Positions 24,171-33,379 of a stretch of DNA of 64,000 nucleotides are shown here, one piece after another. This DNA is from Domibacillus indicus. Lineage in GTDB: Bacteria > Bacillota > Bacilli > Bacillales > Domibacillaceae. Positions within the stretch are counted from its first letter, which is position 1. The number at the start of each line of letters is the position of its first letter. A model generated the notes under the pieces. It ran no database searches. It was not told the origin of the DNA and was given only the letters and a program-made list of their open reading frames with translations. The position numbers were made by a program, and so were the translations under genes. Location: assembly GCF_023715895.1 (NCBI RefSeq), contig NZ_JAMBOO010000018.1:1-64000 (forward strand), written 5' to 3'.

Positions 24171-25187
24171 TTAAAGCCTGTGATACGCTTGTTCATTGCA
24201 GATGATAAATAATGGAGCATGTTGAGGAATATACTCGTCCAGTTTTTCCATAATAGAGAGGTCGTGGCGGCTGGCGACAAGAAGGATCCCTTTTTCATCT
24301 AACGCCTGCTTAGCTTCACGATACGTCTGCCAACCAAATGTATTTTCAATCCGGTAAAGATCGTATCCATCACTGCATGTTAACTGACGGATAATCTCAC
24401 TGGATCCGTTAAACAAAATGGAACGTGCAGCTAAATGAGCTGCTGTATCATTTGGCGTAATAAACTCTTCTACATTTGCATGTGAAAAAGCGGGCAGGTT
24501 AGCTGAATCCGCCACTTCGCAAATTGTGTACACATTTTGCTCCTGTCTTTGAGCAGCAGCTTCAATACTTGAAGCGATCAATAGAGTCAGGCCGTCAGCC
24601 GTCGAAGCGTTCGGCGCATGATCCGGTGAAAAAATCATAATGGATTTAGCTTTTAAAAAGTTTGCCTGCCGAAGCGTTTGCTCAGAAGCTGGAGCCCCTT
24701 TAACAAAATCGACACGTTCATGGAGGAAAGGCGTTTTCGCTTCTGTTTCATCCATAATAATGATGCAGATGTCGGGAAAGGTGTCGAGCAGTTCTAGTAA
24801 AGTAATCCGTGCCCGGTTCGTCCAATTAATCAATATAATGTGCTGTTCACGTGTAATCGTCAATCGTCCTTCCTCCTTCAAGCGTTTTCGCGCACTAAGT
24901 GTGTCAATGGCTTTTCCGATCAATACGGTCATGAGGCCAATGCCGAATACGTACAGCAGCATGGCAAAAATCTTTCCATAAACAGATACTGGCGATAAGT
25001 CACCGTAGCCGACTGTCGCAACGGTTGTCATCGTCCACCATAGTCCGTCAAAAGGGGAAGTGAACGTTTCAGGTTCTATATAATACATAAAAAAGCTGCT
25101 GAACAGCACAAGGGACATGGTGGCGAAAAAAAGTGTCCAGCTGCTCATGTGCATGGCTTTAAAGAAAAGTCTTCGAAAAAAAATCAT
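24171..25187 (-). CDS. Two-helix potassium channel with RCK/TrkA-N domain (YugO-like)
   Basis: 338 aa from the ATG at 25187, which has AAAGGAGGAACC upstream; the longer ORF start at 25250 lacks one. Two membrane helices flank the pore with selectivity filter TVATVGYGDL (about residues 53-62). The cytosolic part is a regulator-of-K+-conductance-like Rossmann domain (HIILINWTNRARITLLELL), lacking the usual GxGxxG. Resembles B. subtilis YugO and archaeal MthK. It lies upstream of the orphan kinase gene on the same strand (114-nt gap). Confidence 0.85.
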   Translation of the reverse strand: MIFFRRLFFKAMHMSSWTLFFATMSLVLFSSFFMYYIEPETFTSPFDGLWWTMTTVATVGYGDLSPVSVYGKIFAMLLYVFGIGLMTVLIGKAIDTLSARKRLKEEGRLTITREQHIILINWTNRARITLLELLDTFPDICIIIMDETEAKTPFLHERVDFVKGAPASEQTLRQANFLKAKSIMIFSPDHAPNASTADGLTLLIASSIEAAAQRQEQNVYTICEVADSANLPAFSHANVEEFITPNDTAAHLAARSILFNGSSEIIRQLTCSDGYDLYRIENTFGWQTYREAKQALDEKGILLVASRHDLSIMEKLDEYIPQHAPLFIICNEQAYHRL

Positions 25188-25375
25188 CTGCAGGTTCCTC
25201 CTTTCAGAATAAATCTTCTGTATAAGATACGAGTGGAAATAGGACGGCATACTATAAATCGTTTATTTCGCCAATAATCGAGGGCATTCCTCCAAATTCG
25301 GTCTATTAACCGATTTACATTTCGGCCAATTGCCGGTATTTTGAACATAATCCATGAAAGCGGGAGGGTAAGAAT

Positions 25376-25909
25376 ATGCTGTTTCGAAAAGGAAAGCTGT
25401 CTGTCCGAAAGCTGAAAGATAGAGATGAAGGCCGGCTTGTTAAATGGTTATCAGATCCGGTCGTACTGGAATTTTACGAAGGCAGAGACAACCCGTTTGA
25501 TGCGGAAAAAGTCCGAAAAGAATTTTACACAGACGAAGAGGGACTGGTTCGCGGCATCATTGAATTTGATCAAAATGAGATCGGTTACATTCAATATTAT
25601 CCACTTGGAGAAGAAGAAAGAGTGTTATATGGCTATGAAGCAGATGAAGTGGTTTATGGAACAGACCAGATGATCGGAGAAGTACATTATTGGAACAAGG
25701 GTGTTGGCAAAGTGCTTGTTAAAGCACTAGTAGAGCATTTGATCCATACGAAACAGGCACAAAAAGTGGTAATGGATCCGCAGGAATGGAATGTGCGGGC
25801 GATCCGCTGCTATGAAAAATGCGGGTTCCGGAAAGTGAAGCTGCTGCCAGAGCGGGAATGGCACGAAGGAAAATACCATAATTGCTGGCTGTTGGAATAT
25901 AAAAAATAA
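25376..25909 (+). CDS. GNAT-family N-acetyltransferase, AAC(6')-like
   Basis: 177 aa. VRKLKDRDEGRLVKWLSDPVV at the start and EVHYWNKGVGKVLVKALVEH (acetyl-CoA loop) in the middle fit the aminoglycoside 6'-acetyltransferase-like branch of GNAT, as does MDPQEWNVRAIRCYEKCGF near the C-terminus. Many chromosomal members have no known drug substrate, so resistance should not be assumed. Stands alone between divergent and convergent genes. Confidence 0.82.
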   Translation: MLFRKGKLSVRKLKDRDEGRLVKWLSDPVVLEFYEGRDNPFDAEKVRKEFYTDEEGLVRGIIEFDQNEIGYIQYYPLGEEERVLYGYEADEVVYGTDQMIGEVHYWNKGVGKVLVKALVEHLIHTKQAQKVVMDPQEWNVRAIRCYEKCGFRKVKLLPEREWHEGKYHNCWLLEYKK

Positions 25910-25939
25910 AAAGCGGAGCCAGAGGGCCCCGCTTTTTTA
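25908..25939. terminator. Bidirectional terminator between the GNAT gene and dctP
   Basis: aaaaagcggagcc pairs with ggccccgctttttt with one mismatch. Overlaps both stop codons and ends in T's on each strand. Confidence 0.8.
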
Positions 25940-27202
25940 ATTGATCATTTTATTTGGCGGCGGTGTTATAGTAAGGTCAGCCGGCGGATGAAATTCATTT
26001 TCCATCTTAGATACTACAACCGTTGCTACGCCATTTCCGATTAAGTTTGTAATAGCGCGTGCTTCAGACATAAAGCGGTCTACACCAAGAAGAAGGGCGA
26101 TTCCTTCCACCGGAATCATTGGGAAAGCTGCCAGTGTAGCGGCTAGTGTAATAAATCCAGAGCCTGTTACGCCGGCCGCGCCTTTAGAAGTCAGCATCAA
26201 TACGCCAAGCAGTGTCAGCTCCTGCCAAATCGTTAAATCTACTCCGTAAGCCTGGGCGATAAAGATCGCGGCCATAGAAAGATAGATTGAAGTGCCATCC
26301 AGGTTAAACGAGTAGCCAGTCGGCACAACCAGCCCGACAACCGGCTTTGAACAGCCGTAATCTTCAAGCTTTTTCATTAGCTTTGGCAGGGCAGATTCAG
26401 AAGAAGATGTTCCAAGAACAAGTAAAATTTCCTCTTTAATATACGCGATAAATTTAAAAATGTTGAATCCGTAGAATTTGGCAATACCGCCTAAGATGAC
26501 GATAACGAAAAGAGCACATGTAATGTATACACCCAGCATCAGCTGGCCAAGTGACACGAGGGAGCCAAGTCCAAATTTTCCAATTGTGTAAGCCATCGCT
26601 CCGAATGCAGCGATTGGAGAAACCTTCATAATCATGTTGACGATTCCAAAGAAAATATCTGTTAAGCGTTCAAACAAGTCTACAACCGGTTTGCCGCGCT
26701 CTCCAAGAGCGGCCAGTGAAAGGCCGAAGAAAATCGCAAAGAACAAGATTGGCAGCAATTCGCCGCCTGCAAGAGCAGCCATTGCATTGTCAGGCACGAT
26801 TCCAAGAACAAAATCCATAAAGCTGTGACTGGATTCTTCTGCTCCTTTTGTATATTCAGAAATATCACCGCCATCTACAGAACCAGTATTAAAACCTGAA
26901 CCCGGCTGAAGAAGGTTGACGACTAAGATACCGATTGCTAAAGCAAAAGTGGTTACGATTTCAAAATACAAAAGGGCTTTTCCGCCGATCCGGCCAACTT
27001 TCTTTAAATCACCCATGCTGCCGATTCCAATGACAACTGTGAGGAAGATAATCGGTGCGATGACCATTTTAATCATTTTAATAAAAATGTCCGCCAGTAC
27101 TTTCAGCTGCTCCCCGAAAGCAGGAAAAGCCAAGCCTACTGCGATCCCTAGAAGAATACCGATGATAACACGAACCGTTAAGTTATTTAACGCTTTCTTC
27201 AT
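25937..27202 (-). CDS. dctP: C4-dicarboxylate:cation symporter, DAACS family
   Basis: 421 aa. The serine-rich hairpin [14 protein letters not shown], the [19 protein letters not shown] segment and the hairpin-2 / helix-8 region ending [18 protein letters not shown] are DctA/GltP features. Eight membrane helices expected. Among the DAACS family it fits the dicarboxylate (succinate/fumarate/malate) branch, supported by the dctB-dctSR genes next to it. A good cre site lies just before its start, implying carbon catabolite control. In B. subtilis dctP follows dctR on the same strand; here it is on the opposite strand. Confidence 0.87.
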   Translation of the reverse strand: MKKALNNLTVRVIIGILLGIAVGLAFPAFGEQLKVLADIFIKMIKMVIAPIIFLTVVIGIGSMGDLKKVGRIGGKALLYFEIVTTFALAIGILVVNLLQPGSGFNTGSVDGGDISEYTKGAEESSHSFMDFVLGIVPDNAMAALAGGELLPILFFAIFFGLSLAALGERGKPVVDLFERLTDIFFGIVNMIMKVSPIAAFGAMAYTIGKFGLGSLVSLGQLMLGVYITCALFVIVILGGIAKFYGFNIFKFIAYIKEEILLVLGTSSSESALPKLMKKLEDYGCSKPVVGLVVPTGYSFNLDGTSIYLSMAAIFIAQAYGVDLTIWQELTLLGVLMLTSKGAAGVTGSGFITLAATLAAFPMIPVEGIALLLGVDRFMSEARAITNLIGNGVATVVVSKMENEFHPPADLTITPPPNKMIN

Positions 27203-27224
27203 ATGAAAACCTCCTTTAATAAAT

Positions 27225-27240
27225 TTGATAGCGTTTTCAT
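27225..27240 (-). promoter_or_regulatory. Catabolite-responsive element (cre) before dctP
   Basis: ttgatagcgttttcat matches the cre consensus WTGNAARCGNWWWCAW with one mismatch. It is 23 nt before the dctP start, a place where CcpA binding would block transcription. Confidence 0.6.
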
Positions 27241-27314
27241 TTCCTTGATAGAATCATATCAGACTCCAACAGGAATAAATATTTTTGGTTTTAATGGTTT
27301 TTTTGGTCTTTTTG

Positions 27315-27345
27315 GTCAAAAAAAGAACGCTTATTCAGCGTTCTT
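27315..27345 (-). terminator. Intrinsic terminator after dctB
   Basis: On the minus strand aagaacgc pairs with gcgttctt around a 7-nt loop and a run of seven T's follows (27323-27345). It overlaps the dctB stop codon and separates dctB from dctP. Confidence 0.8.
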
Positions 27346-28390
27346 CATCAGGAGGAAATTGAATTCGTTTGATTAAGTCAGAGCCGACTTCGTTTTCAAC
27401 CTGTTGATACAAAGGGTTGAAAAGACGAAGCCACTTTTTCTGCTGTTCGGCTGTCAAGAAATGAATAGTAATCGGAGAAGTCCGCTTAATTTCTTCGAGC
27501 TGCTCCGCATTCATCTGGCCTGCTTTTTTCATGTTCCACTCGGTCGTTTCGTTCATGGCTTCCGTGATCTTTTCCTGAATTTCCTTTGGAAGCTCGTCCC
27601 AAAATTCCTGATTAATCATGACTGCGTAACCAAGATAGCCGTGGTTGCTGATCGTCAGATGCCTTTGTACTTTATAAAGTCGTTTAGAATAAATATTGGA
27701 AATCGTGTTTTCCTGCCCGTCAATTTGTCCGGATTCAAGCGCCTGATACACATCGTTGAACGGCATGACGGCAGTATCGGCTTCCAAAAGACGAAACTGT
27801 TCCGCGATAATTGGACCTGGCATTACACGAAATGTCTGGCCGCGAAAATCATCCGGCTCAAGCAGCGCATTTTGGCTGCTGGTCATCTGCTTAAATCCGT
27901 TCACCCAAAAGCTAAGCCCCTTCACCTGCGGATCCTGGATCATCGAAAGAAGCTCTTTGCTCGTTTGTCCGGTAAATACCGCTTCCGCCTGGCTTTCACG
28001 CTTGAAAATAAACGGAAGATCGAGTACCTTCCATTGGGGAACGGTATCAATCAGCTTCGGGAATGAAGCCGCTATCATTTCTACTTTTCCGTTTTGCAGC
28101 GCTTCATATTCATTATCATCCGAATAAAGAATACCGTTCGGATAAATTTCAACTTTCACCTGGCCTTTTGTTTTTTCTTCTACAAGATCGGCAAATTTCC
28201 GAACTGTCAATCCTTTTGGCGTGTTTTCCGCTACTACATGCGAAAAGCGAATCGTAATGCTTGTCCCGAGCTTTTCCTGTTCATCATCATATGAAAGCAA
28301 TTGTGTTTTGGCGGCTTCATTGTATTGGTAAAAATAATAGCCGGTCAGTATAAGGAGAGTAAAAAGGCAGAAGCTGATGTATTTGGCCAT
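27335..28390 (-). CDS. dctB: DctP-family (TRAP-type) dicarboxylate-binding protein, DctB-like
   Basis: 351 aa from ATG 28390 with AGGTGG upstream. One N-terminal anchor helix (ISFCLFTLLILTGYYFYQY) without a lipobox, then an extracellular DctP-type solute-binding domain (IRFSHVVAENTPKGLTVRKF; the binding-site Arg in FRVMPGPI). No TRAP membrane subunit genes are nearby. In B. subtilis DctB binds C4-dicarboxylates and works with the DctS sensor rather than in transport. That role is likely here since dctS is divergent from it. Confidence 0.85.
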   Translation of the reverse strand: MAKYISFCLFTLLILTGYYFYQYNEAAKTQLLSYDDEQEKLGTSITIRFSHVVAENTPKGLTVRKFADLVEEKTKGQVKVEIYPNGILYSDDNEYEALQNGKVEMIAASFPKLIDTVPQWKVLDLPFIFKRESQAEAVFTGQTSKELLSMIQDPQVKGLSFWVNGFKQMTSSQNALLEPDDFRGQTFRVMPGPIIAEQFRLLEADTAVMPFNDVYQALESGQIDGQENTISNIYSKRLYKVQRHLTISNHGYLGYAVMINQEFWDELPKEIQEKITEAMNETTEWNMKKAGQMNAEQLEEIKRTSPITIHFLTAEQQKKWLRLFNPLYQQVENEVGSDLIKRIQFPPDEER

Positions 28391-28511
28391 AGGCACCACC
28401 TGTTTTAAACATCTTTTTTCTTATCATATCACGTTTTGACCGTCCGGTTTGTTTTCTTTAACATGGTAAAATACATATACACGAGAATCTTTTAGAATGG
28501 CGGCGTTATGA

Positions 28512-30116
28512 ATGGTGCGTATTCCAATTCAGTGGAAAATAACAGGGCTGATCATATTTATACTTCTTTTCTCTTTTTTTGCACTTGGCATTGCCCTAAC
28601 CGGCAATTATCTTCAGACGAGAGAGAGCGAGCTGCGGGACCGGGCCATTTTAACGGCACGCACAGTCGCTGAACTGCCTGGTGTACCGGGCGAACTCGCT
28701 TCGTCGGGCAGTGTCACGGAAGAAGCGGTGGAGGCAGTGGAAGAACTGCGGGTAATTAATGGAGCGGATTATATCGTTATTTTAAACATGAACCGTATCA
28801 GGCTTACTCATCCGATCAACAGCCAGATTGGTAAGGTATCGGAAGGGGAAGATGAAGGGCCTGCTTTTGCTGAGCATGCATATGTATCAAGAGGAAAAGG
28901 TGAAACGGGTACGATGATCCGGGCCTTTGTGCCAATCATGGATGCATCACACAATCAAGTTGGCGTTGTAATCGCAGGATACAAACTGCCAGAAATTGTA
29001 GATATGCTGCTGTCTGTAAAAAAAGAGATATTCATTGCGACTGGTATCGCATTGTTTATTGCCCTGTGGGGAGCGTATATGATGGCAAGGGACATCAAGC
29101 GGCAGATGTTTCAGCTTGAGCCGCATGAAATTGCACAGCTCGTTGTGGAAAGAACCGAAGCATTCAATGCGATGCATGAAGGAATCATCGCAATTGACAG
29201 GGATGAACAGATTACTATCTTTAATCATAAAGCAAAAGAAATGCTTGGTATCAGTGGAGAAGTGATTGGCCGCAAGATCAGGGACGTGCTTCCGGATACC
29301 TACTTGCCGGAAATTCTTATGCTGGACCGTCCTATTTTAAATAAGCAGCTGCATATAAGCGATAGAGTCATTGTCTCCAATCGGATTCCCATTCGGGTAA
29401 AAAAAGTTACCGTTGGGGCCATTGCCATCTTCCAGGATCGAACACAGGTCACAAAGCTTGCGGAAGAGCTGACCGGAGTGAAGGCTTTTGTGAGTGCCCT
29501 CCGTGTGCAAAACCATGAGCATATGAACAAGCTTCACACGATTGCCGGCTTGATTCAGCTCGGGAACCGGGAAAAAGCGCTGGAATATGTGTTTCAAGTA
29601 TCGGAGGAGCAGGAAGAATTAACCCGTTTTTTAACAAAGAACATCCGCGATGACAGCGTGTCGGGGCTGCTGCTCAGCAAAGTAAGCCGGGGAAAAGAAC
29701 TTGGGGTTCAGGTGACCATTGACCGAAACAGCTCACTGCATACGTTTCCGCCCCACATGGATCATCATGATTTTGTACTCATACTTGGCAATTTGATTGA
29801 AAATGCTTTTGACTCGTTTGAAGATCCTAAAGAAGACAATGAAATTTATGTAAGTATTCAGCAAACAAGTGATATTGTTTCGCTTTTAGTTGAAGACAAC
29901 GGGTCGGGGATCAAGGAAGAAGATCAGCCATTCATCTTTAAACAGGGTTTTTCAACGAAAGCGCATACAGGAAGAGGGATTGGCCTGCATTTAGTGAGCG
30001 AAATCACCGCTAAAGGAAGTGGGCGCATTCATATTGAGTCTGCGCCGGGTGAAGGAACAACTTTTTCTCTTGTATTTCCAATGAACCCAAAAAAGGATAG
30101 GGGGACTGAAATGTGA
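28512..30116 (+). CDS. dctS: Sensor histidine kinase of the CitA/DcuS family, DctS-like
   Basis: 534 aa. Two membrane helices (about residues 11-32 and 173-192) enclose a PASp/Cache-like sensor of the CitA family (YIVILNMNRIRLTHP). A cytosolic PAS (AMHEGIIAIDRDEQITIFN), the phospho-acceptor His in VQNHEHMNKLHTIAG, and HATPase motifs NLIENAFDSF, VEDNGSGI and GRGIGLHL follow. The response regulator gene overlaps by GTGA. Likely senses C4-dicarboxylates with DctB. Confidence 0.88.
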   Translation: MVRIPIQWKITGLIIFILLFSFFALGIALTGNYLQTRESELRDRAILTARTVAELPGVPGELASSGSVTEEAVEAVEELRVINGADYIVILNMNRIRLTHPINSQIGKVSEGEDEGPAFAEHAYVSRGKGETGTMIRAFVPIMDASHNQVGVVIAGYKLPEIVDMLLSVKKEIFIATGIALFIALWGAYMMARDIKRQMFQLEPHEIAQLVVERTEAFNAMHEGIIAIDRDEQITIFNHKAKEMLGISGEVIGRKIRDVLPDTYLPEILMLDRPILNKQLHISDRVIVSNRIPIRVKKVTVGAIAIFQDRTQVTKLAEELTGVKAFVSALRVQNHEHMNKLHTIAGLIQLGNREKALEYVFQVSEEQEELTRFLTKNIRDDSVSGLLLSKVSRGKELGVQVTIDRNSSLHTFPPHMDHHDFVLILGNLIENAFDSFEDPKEDNEIYVSIQQTSDIVSLLVEDNGSGIKEEDQPFIFKQGFSTKAHTGRGIGLHLVSEITAKGSGRIHIESAPGEGTTFSLVFPMNPKKDRGTEM

Positions 30117-30787
30117 TCAAGGTGCTGCTTATTGAAGATGATTTAATGGTTCAAGAAGTAAACAAGGAGTTTATCAACAAAGTAGACGGATTTGAGGTAA
30201 TCGGCATTGCGGGCAACGGAAGAGAAGGAATGGAGCTGATCCGCCGCTTGTCTCCGGATCTTATTATTATTGATTTATATATGCCGTTAATGGGCGGGCT
30301 AGAGACGCTTCATTTACTGCGGCAGGAAAACATTCAAGTAGACGTAATTGTGATCACGGCCGCAAGTGATATAGATACCGTCCGCCAGGTGATCCAGCAC
30401 GGCGCATTTGATTATATTATGAAGCCGTTTAAATTTGAGCGGATGAAGCAGGCACTTGAACATTATCAATCTGTGCAAAATCGATTAAGTGAAAAAGGAA
30501 GAATCAGCCAGGAAGAGCTTGACAGCCTTTTGTTTCAAAAAGCAGGCGGACCGGATGAAGCGGAGCAGCTTCCGAAAGGACTGAATGCTGTTACATTGCA
30601 AAAAATTGTTTCGCACTTGCAGAAAACGGACAAGCCTTTGTCAGCGGAAGAAGTCGCAGAAGGAGTGGGTGCTGCCCGGGTTACCGTGCGCCGCTACTTA
30701 GATTATTTAGAGAAAAGCGGAAAGGTGAAAATTGATATTCAATACGGCGTGATTGGCCGGCCTATCAACCGTTATAAGCTGGCATAA
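30113..30787 (+). CDS. dctR: CitB/DcuR-family response regulator, DctR-like
   Basis: 224 aa, GTG start in the GTGA overlap with dctS. Receiver domain with DD in LLIEDDLMV, phospho-acceptor Asp in LIIIDLYMPLMGG (about residue 56), Thr/Ser in VVITAASDID and Lys in YIMKPFKFER. The C-terminal helix-turn-helix (SAEEVAEGVGAARVTVRRYL) is of the CitB/DcuR type. Expected to activate dctP. Confidence 0.88.
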   Translation: MIKVLLIEDDLMVQEVNKEFINKVDGFEVIGIAGNGREGMELIRRLSPDLIIIDLYMPLMGGLETLHLLRQENIQVDVIVITAASDIDTVRQVIQHGAFDYIMKPFKFERMKQALEHYQSVQNRLSEKGRISQEELDSLLFQKAGGPDEAEQLPKGLNAVTLQKIVSHLQKTDKPLSAEEVAEGVGAARVTVRRYLDYLEKSGKVKIDIQYGVIGRPINRYKLA

Positions 30788-30854
30788 CCTGATGCGCCGA
30801 ATTCTTTTCATAATGATACAATAGAAGCAAACAAAAAGAATGGAGTTCCTTTGT

Positions 30855-31805
30855 ATGCTTCGAGCGATGAACATATTTTTAACGCGGTGGATGCCGCTTT
30901 TAACACCTGTGAGTGTTCTTGCCGGCGTTTTATTAGCGGAATGGATTCACTCATGGGTTTTTATTGTGCCATGGGTCTTTGCTTTTATGACGTTTACCGG
31001 CAGTTTAAATTCAAATTTTCGGATGCTGCATCGTACGATGACTCATCCGTTTCCTGTTTTTCTAGCGCTTGTGATTCTTCACATGATTACGCCGCTGTTT
31101 GCCTGGACGGCCGGACATCTTTTATTTCCTGATGATCCGCTGATTGTTACAGGCTTTACACTTGCGCTTGTGATTCCGACCGGAATTACAAGTGTAATCT
31201 GGGTAACGATGTACCGGGGCAGCGTACCGCTTGCGCTTGTGATTATTTTACTTGATACGATTCTGTCACCCATTATCGTGCCGTTCAGCATGTCTGTGCT
31301 GGCCGGAAGTAAAGTGGAAATGGATGTTTTCGAGATGATGAGCGGGCTGTTTTGGATGATTGTACTGCCGTCTTTGCTTGGCATGCTCGTGAACGAGTGG
31401 GTAAAATCAGAAAAAGCAAGCCGGATCAGCCAGACGCTGTCCCCTTTTTCAAAGTTGTCGCTTCCACTTGTTATTGCGATTAACAGTGCTGTGGTCGCCC
31501 CTTATTTACGTGATATTGATTTGAAATTTATTCAGATTCTCACGACTATTTTATTTGTCGTGTTGTGCGGTTATCTGCTTTCCTGGGCCCTTGCCGTGGC
31601 GTGCAGACAGCCGCATGAAACCATCGTGACGCTTATTTACACAGGCGGTATGCGCAATATCAGCGCAGGTGCCGTCATCGCCGTTAATTTTTTTCCGCCG
31701 CAGGCAGCAGTGCCGGTTGTGGTATGCATGCTCTTTCAGCAAATGCTCGCGGCATTTCATGGGTTTCTGCTTAAAAGAGCATACCCTAGGGAGGTCAGGG
31801 CATGA
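30855..31805 (+). CDS. Bile acid:sodium symporter (BASS) superfamily transporter
   Basis: 316 aa from ATG 30855; an earlier ATG at 30840 would contain the TGGAG site. Nine or ten helices. PTGITSVIWVTMYRGSVPLA and TLIYTGGMRNISAGAVIAV match the two crossover motifs of BASS proteins. The family carries organic anions (bile acids, pyruvate, sulphate conjugates) and also includes arsenite carriers. It overlaps the following sensor kinase by ATGA, so it belongs to that two-component operon. An organic acid substrate is inferred. Confidence 0.75.
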   Translation: MLRAMNIFLTRWMPLLTPVSVLAGVLLAEWIHSWVFIVPWVFAFMTFTGSLNSNFRMLHRTMTHPFPVFLALVILHMITPLFAWTAGHLLFPDDPLIVTGFTLALVIPTGITSVIWVTMYRGSVPLALVIILLDTILSPIIVPFSMSVLAGSKVEMDVFEMMSGLFWMIVLPSLLGMLVNEWVKSEKASRISQTLSPFSKLSLPLVIAINSAVVAPYLRDIDLKFIQILTTILFVVLCGYLLSWALAVACRQPHETIVTLIYTGGMRNISAGAVIAVNFFPPQAAVPVVVCMLFQQMLAAFHGFLLKRAYPREVRA

Positions 31806-33379
31806 GAAAAGGAAGATGGAAGCTGCAGACCGTTATTATTGCTTTTGTTTGTGCAGTCGTTGCTTTTTCTCTGCTTGTCACAGATATTTTAGTTACAAAA
31901 ACCGTTACCGATTCGGTTGAAGCAGGACAAGCAGAAAAAGCGCAAAGTGCATCGCGCATGGTGGCGCATACGCCGCTTGTCGCTCAGGCGCTTACAGGCG
32001 CACGAAGTGAAGAGGACATTCAAGCCTTTGCTAGCGATATTCGCAGGGAAACCGGTGTTCAGTTTGTTGTTGTCATGGATATGAATGGGGTACGCAAGTC
32101 GCATCCAGACCCCGATAAAATCGGCCAGCCTTTTACCGGTGGTGATGAGGAACATGTACTCGCCGGTGAGGAATATGTGTCTACAGCTGAAGGGACACTG
32201 GGACCCTCTGTCCGCTCGTTTACCCCTGTCTTCGATCAAGATGGGAAACAAGTTGGGGCAGTGGCCGTCGGCATTTCATTGGAAAGTGTTCAAAATGCGG
32301 TTGCCAGCAGCCGAAACAATATTCTGGCAGGAACAGCTGCTGGTATTTTGGCTGGTGTTCTCGGCGCTGTACTGCTGGCTCGTTACATCAAAAAAGTGCT
32401 GCTTGGCCTGGAGCCTTTTGCGATTGCCCGGCTCGTTGAAGAACGTGATGCCATCCTTCAATCCGTGCATGAAGGCATTATTGCAGTGGACCGCGATTCG
32501 ACGATTACGCTCATGAACAGGGCAGCCATGTCCCTTTTTAAAGAGGGGAAAACAGAATCGATTCCGCTTCATTCTCTGCAGCGCGTAATGGAAACAGAGC
32601 AGCAGGAAATTGACAGGGAGCAGCGGATCAATGGGGTTGAGCTTCTCGTAAACAGCGTACCGATTCACGTGGATGGAATGCTTGCCGGAGCAGTTGCTAC
32701 ATACCGTGATAAAACAGAAGTGAAACTGCTGGCGGAGCAGCTGACAGGGGTTCGTTTATACGCAGACGCACTTCGGGCGCAGACACATGAATTCATGAAC
32801 AAGCTTCATGTAATCCTGGGAATGGTTCAAATGAAGTCATACGAGGAGCTTGCCTTGTTTATTCAAGAGACGGTTGATTTTAAAAGCAATGAGATTCAAA
32901 TGATGACAGAAAAAATAAAAGATCCGGTACTGGCCGGCTTTCTCGTCGGCAAGCTAAGCTATGCGCGTGAATCAGGTGCTTCTTTGCACCTGAAAAGCGA
33001 TTTTCCGATTCCGCAGCCGGAAGATCCAGCGCTTACACATGATTTGATTACGGTCGTTGGCAATTTAATTGATAATGCGATCGACGCGGTACAAAAAAGC
33101 CGGAAAAAAATCATTCATGTTGCGTTCAGCTATGGAGATGATATTCTAACAGTCGAAGTCGCCGACTCCGGTACCGGCATTGAAGAAGAAAAACAGCATC
33201 TCTTATTTGAAAAAGGGTTTTCGACGAAAGGAGCCGGCCGCGGGATTGGGCTGTCACTAGTGCAAGATATTCTTGCCCAGCGGGACGGTGAGTTTGATTT
33301 GTTATCAGAACCAGGCAAAGGAACAAAATTAACCGTTTATATACCATTCCAGGAGAAAGGAGAGGAAAGGAAAGCATGA
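31802..33379 (+). CDS. Sensor histidine kinase of the CitA/DcuS family, malate/citrate type
   Basis: 525 aa. Two membrane helices (about 11-32 and 176-198) around a CitA-type sensor domain (VVVMDMNGVRKSHPDPDKIG). PAS domain (SVHEGIIAVDRDSTITLMN), His in AQTHEFMNKLHVILG, and HATPase motifs NLIDNAIDAV, VADSGTGI and GRGIGLSL follow. It differs clearly from the DctS-like kinase 1.7 kb upstream. Its regulator gene overlaps by ATGA and a 2HCT transporter gene follows, the arrangement of B. subtilis malK-malR/maeN. Malate or citrate sensing is therefore likely. Confidence 0.87.
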   Translation: MRKGRWKLQTVIIAFVCAVVAFSLLVTDILVTKTVTDSVEAGQAEKAQSASRMVAHTPLVAQALTGARSEEDIQAFASDIRRETGVQFVVVMDMNGVRKSHPDPDKIGQPFTGGDEEHVLAGEEYVSTAEGTLGPSVRSFTPVFDQDGKQVGAVAVGISLESVQNAVASSRNNILAGTAAGILAGVLGAVLLARYIKKVLLGLEPFAIARLVEERDAILQSVHEGIIAVDRDSTITLMNRAAMSLFKEGKTESIPLHSLQRVMETEQQEIDREQRINGVELLVNSVPIHVDGMLAGAVATYRDKTEVKLLAEQLTGVRLYADALRAQTHEFMNKLHVILGMVQMKSYEELALFIQETVDFKSNEIQMMTEKIKDPVLAGFLVGKLSYARESGASLHLKSDFPIPQPEDPALTHDLITVVGNLIDNAIDAVQKSRKKIIHVAFSYGDDILTVEVADSGTGIEEEKQHLLFEKGFSTKGAGRGIGLSLVQDILAQRDGEFDLLSEPGKGTKLTVYIPFQEKGEERKA

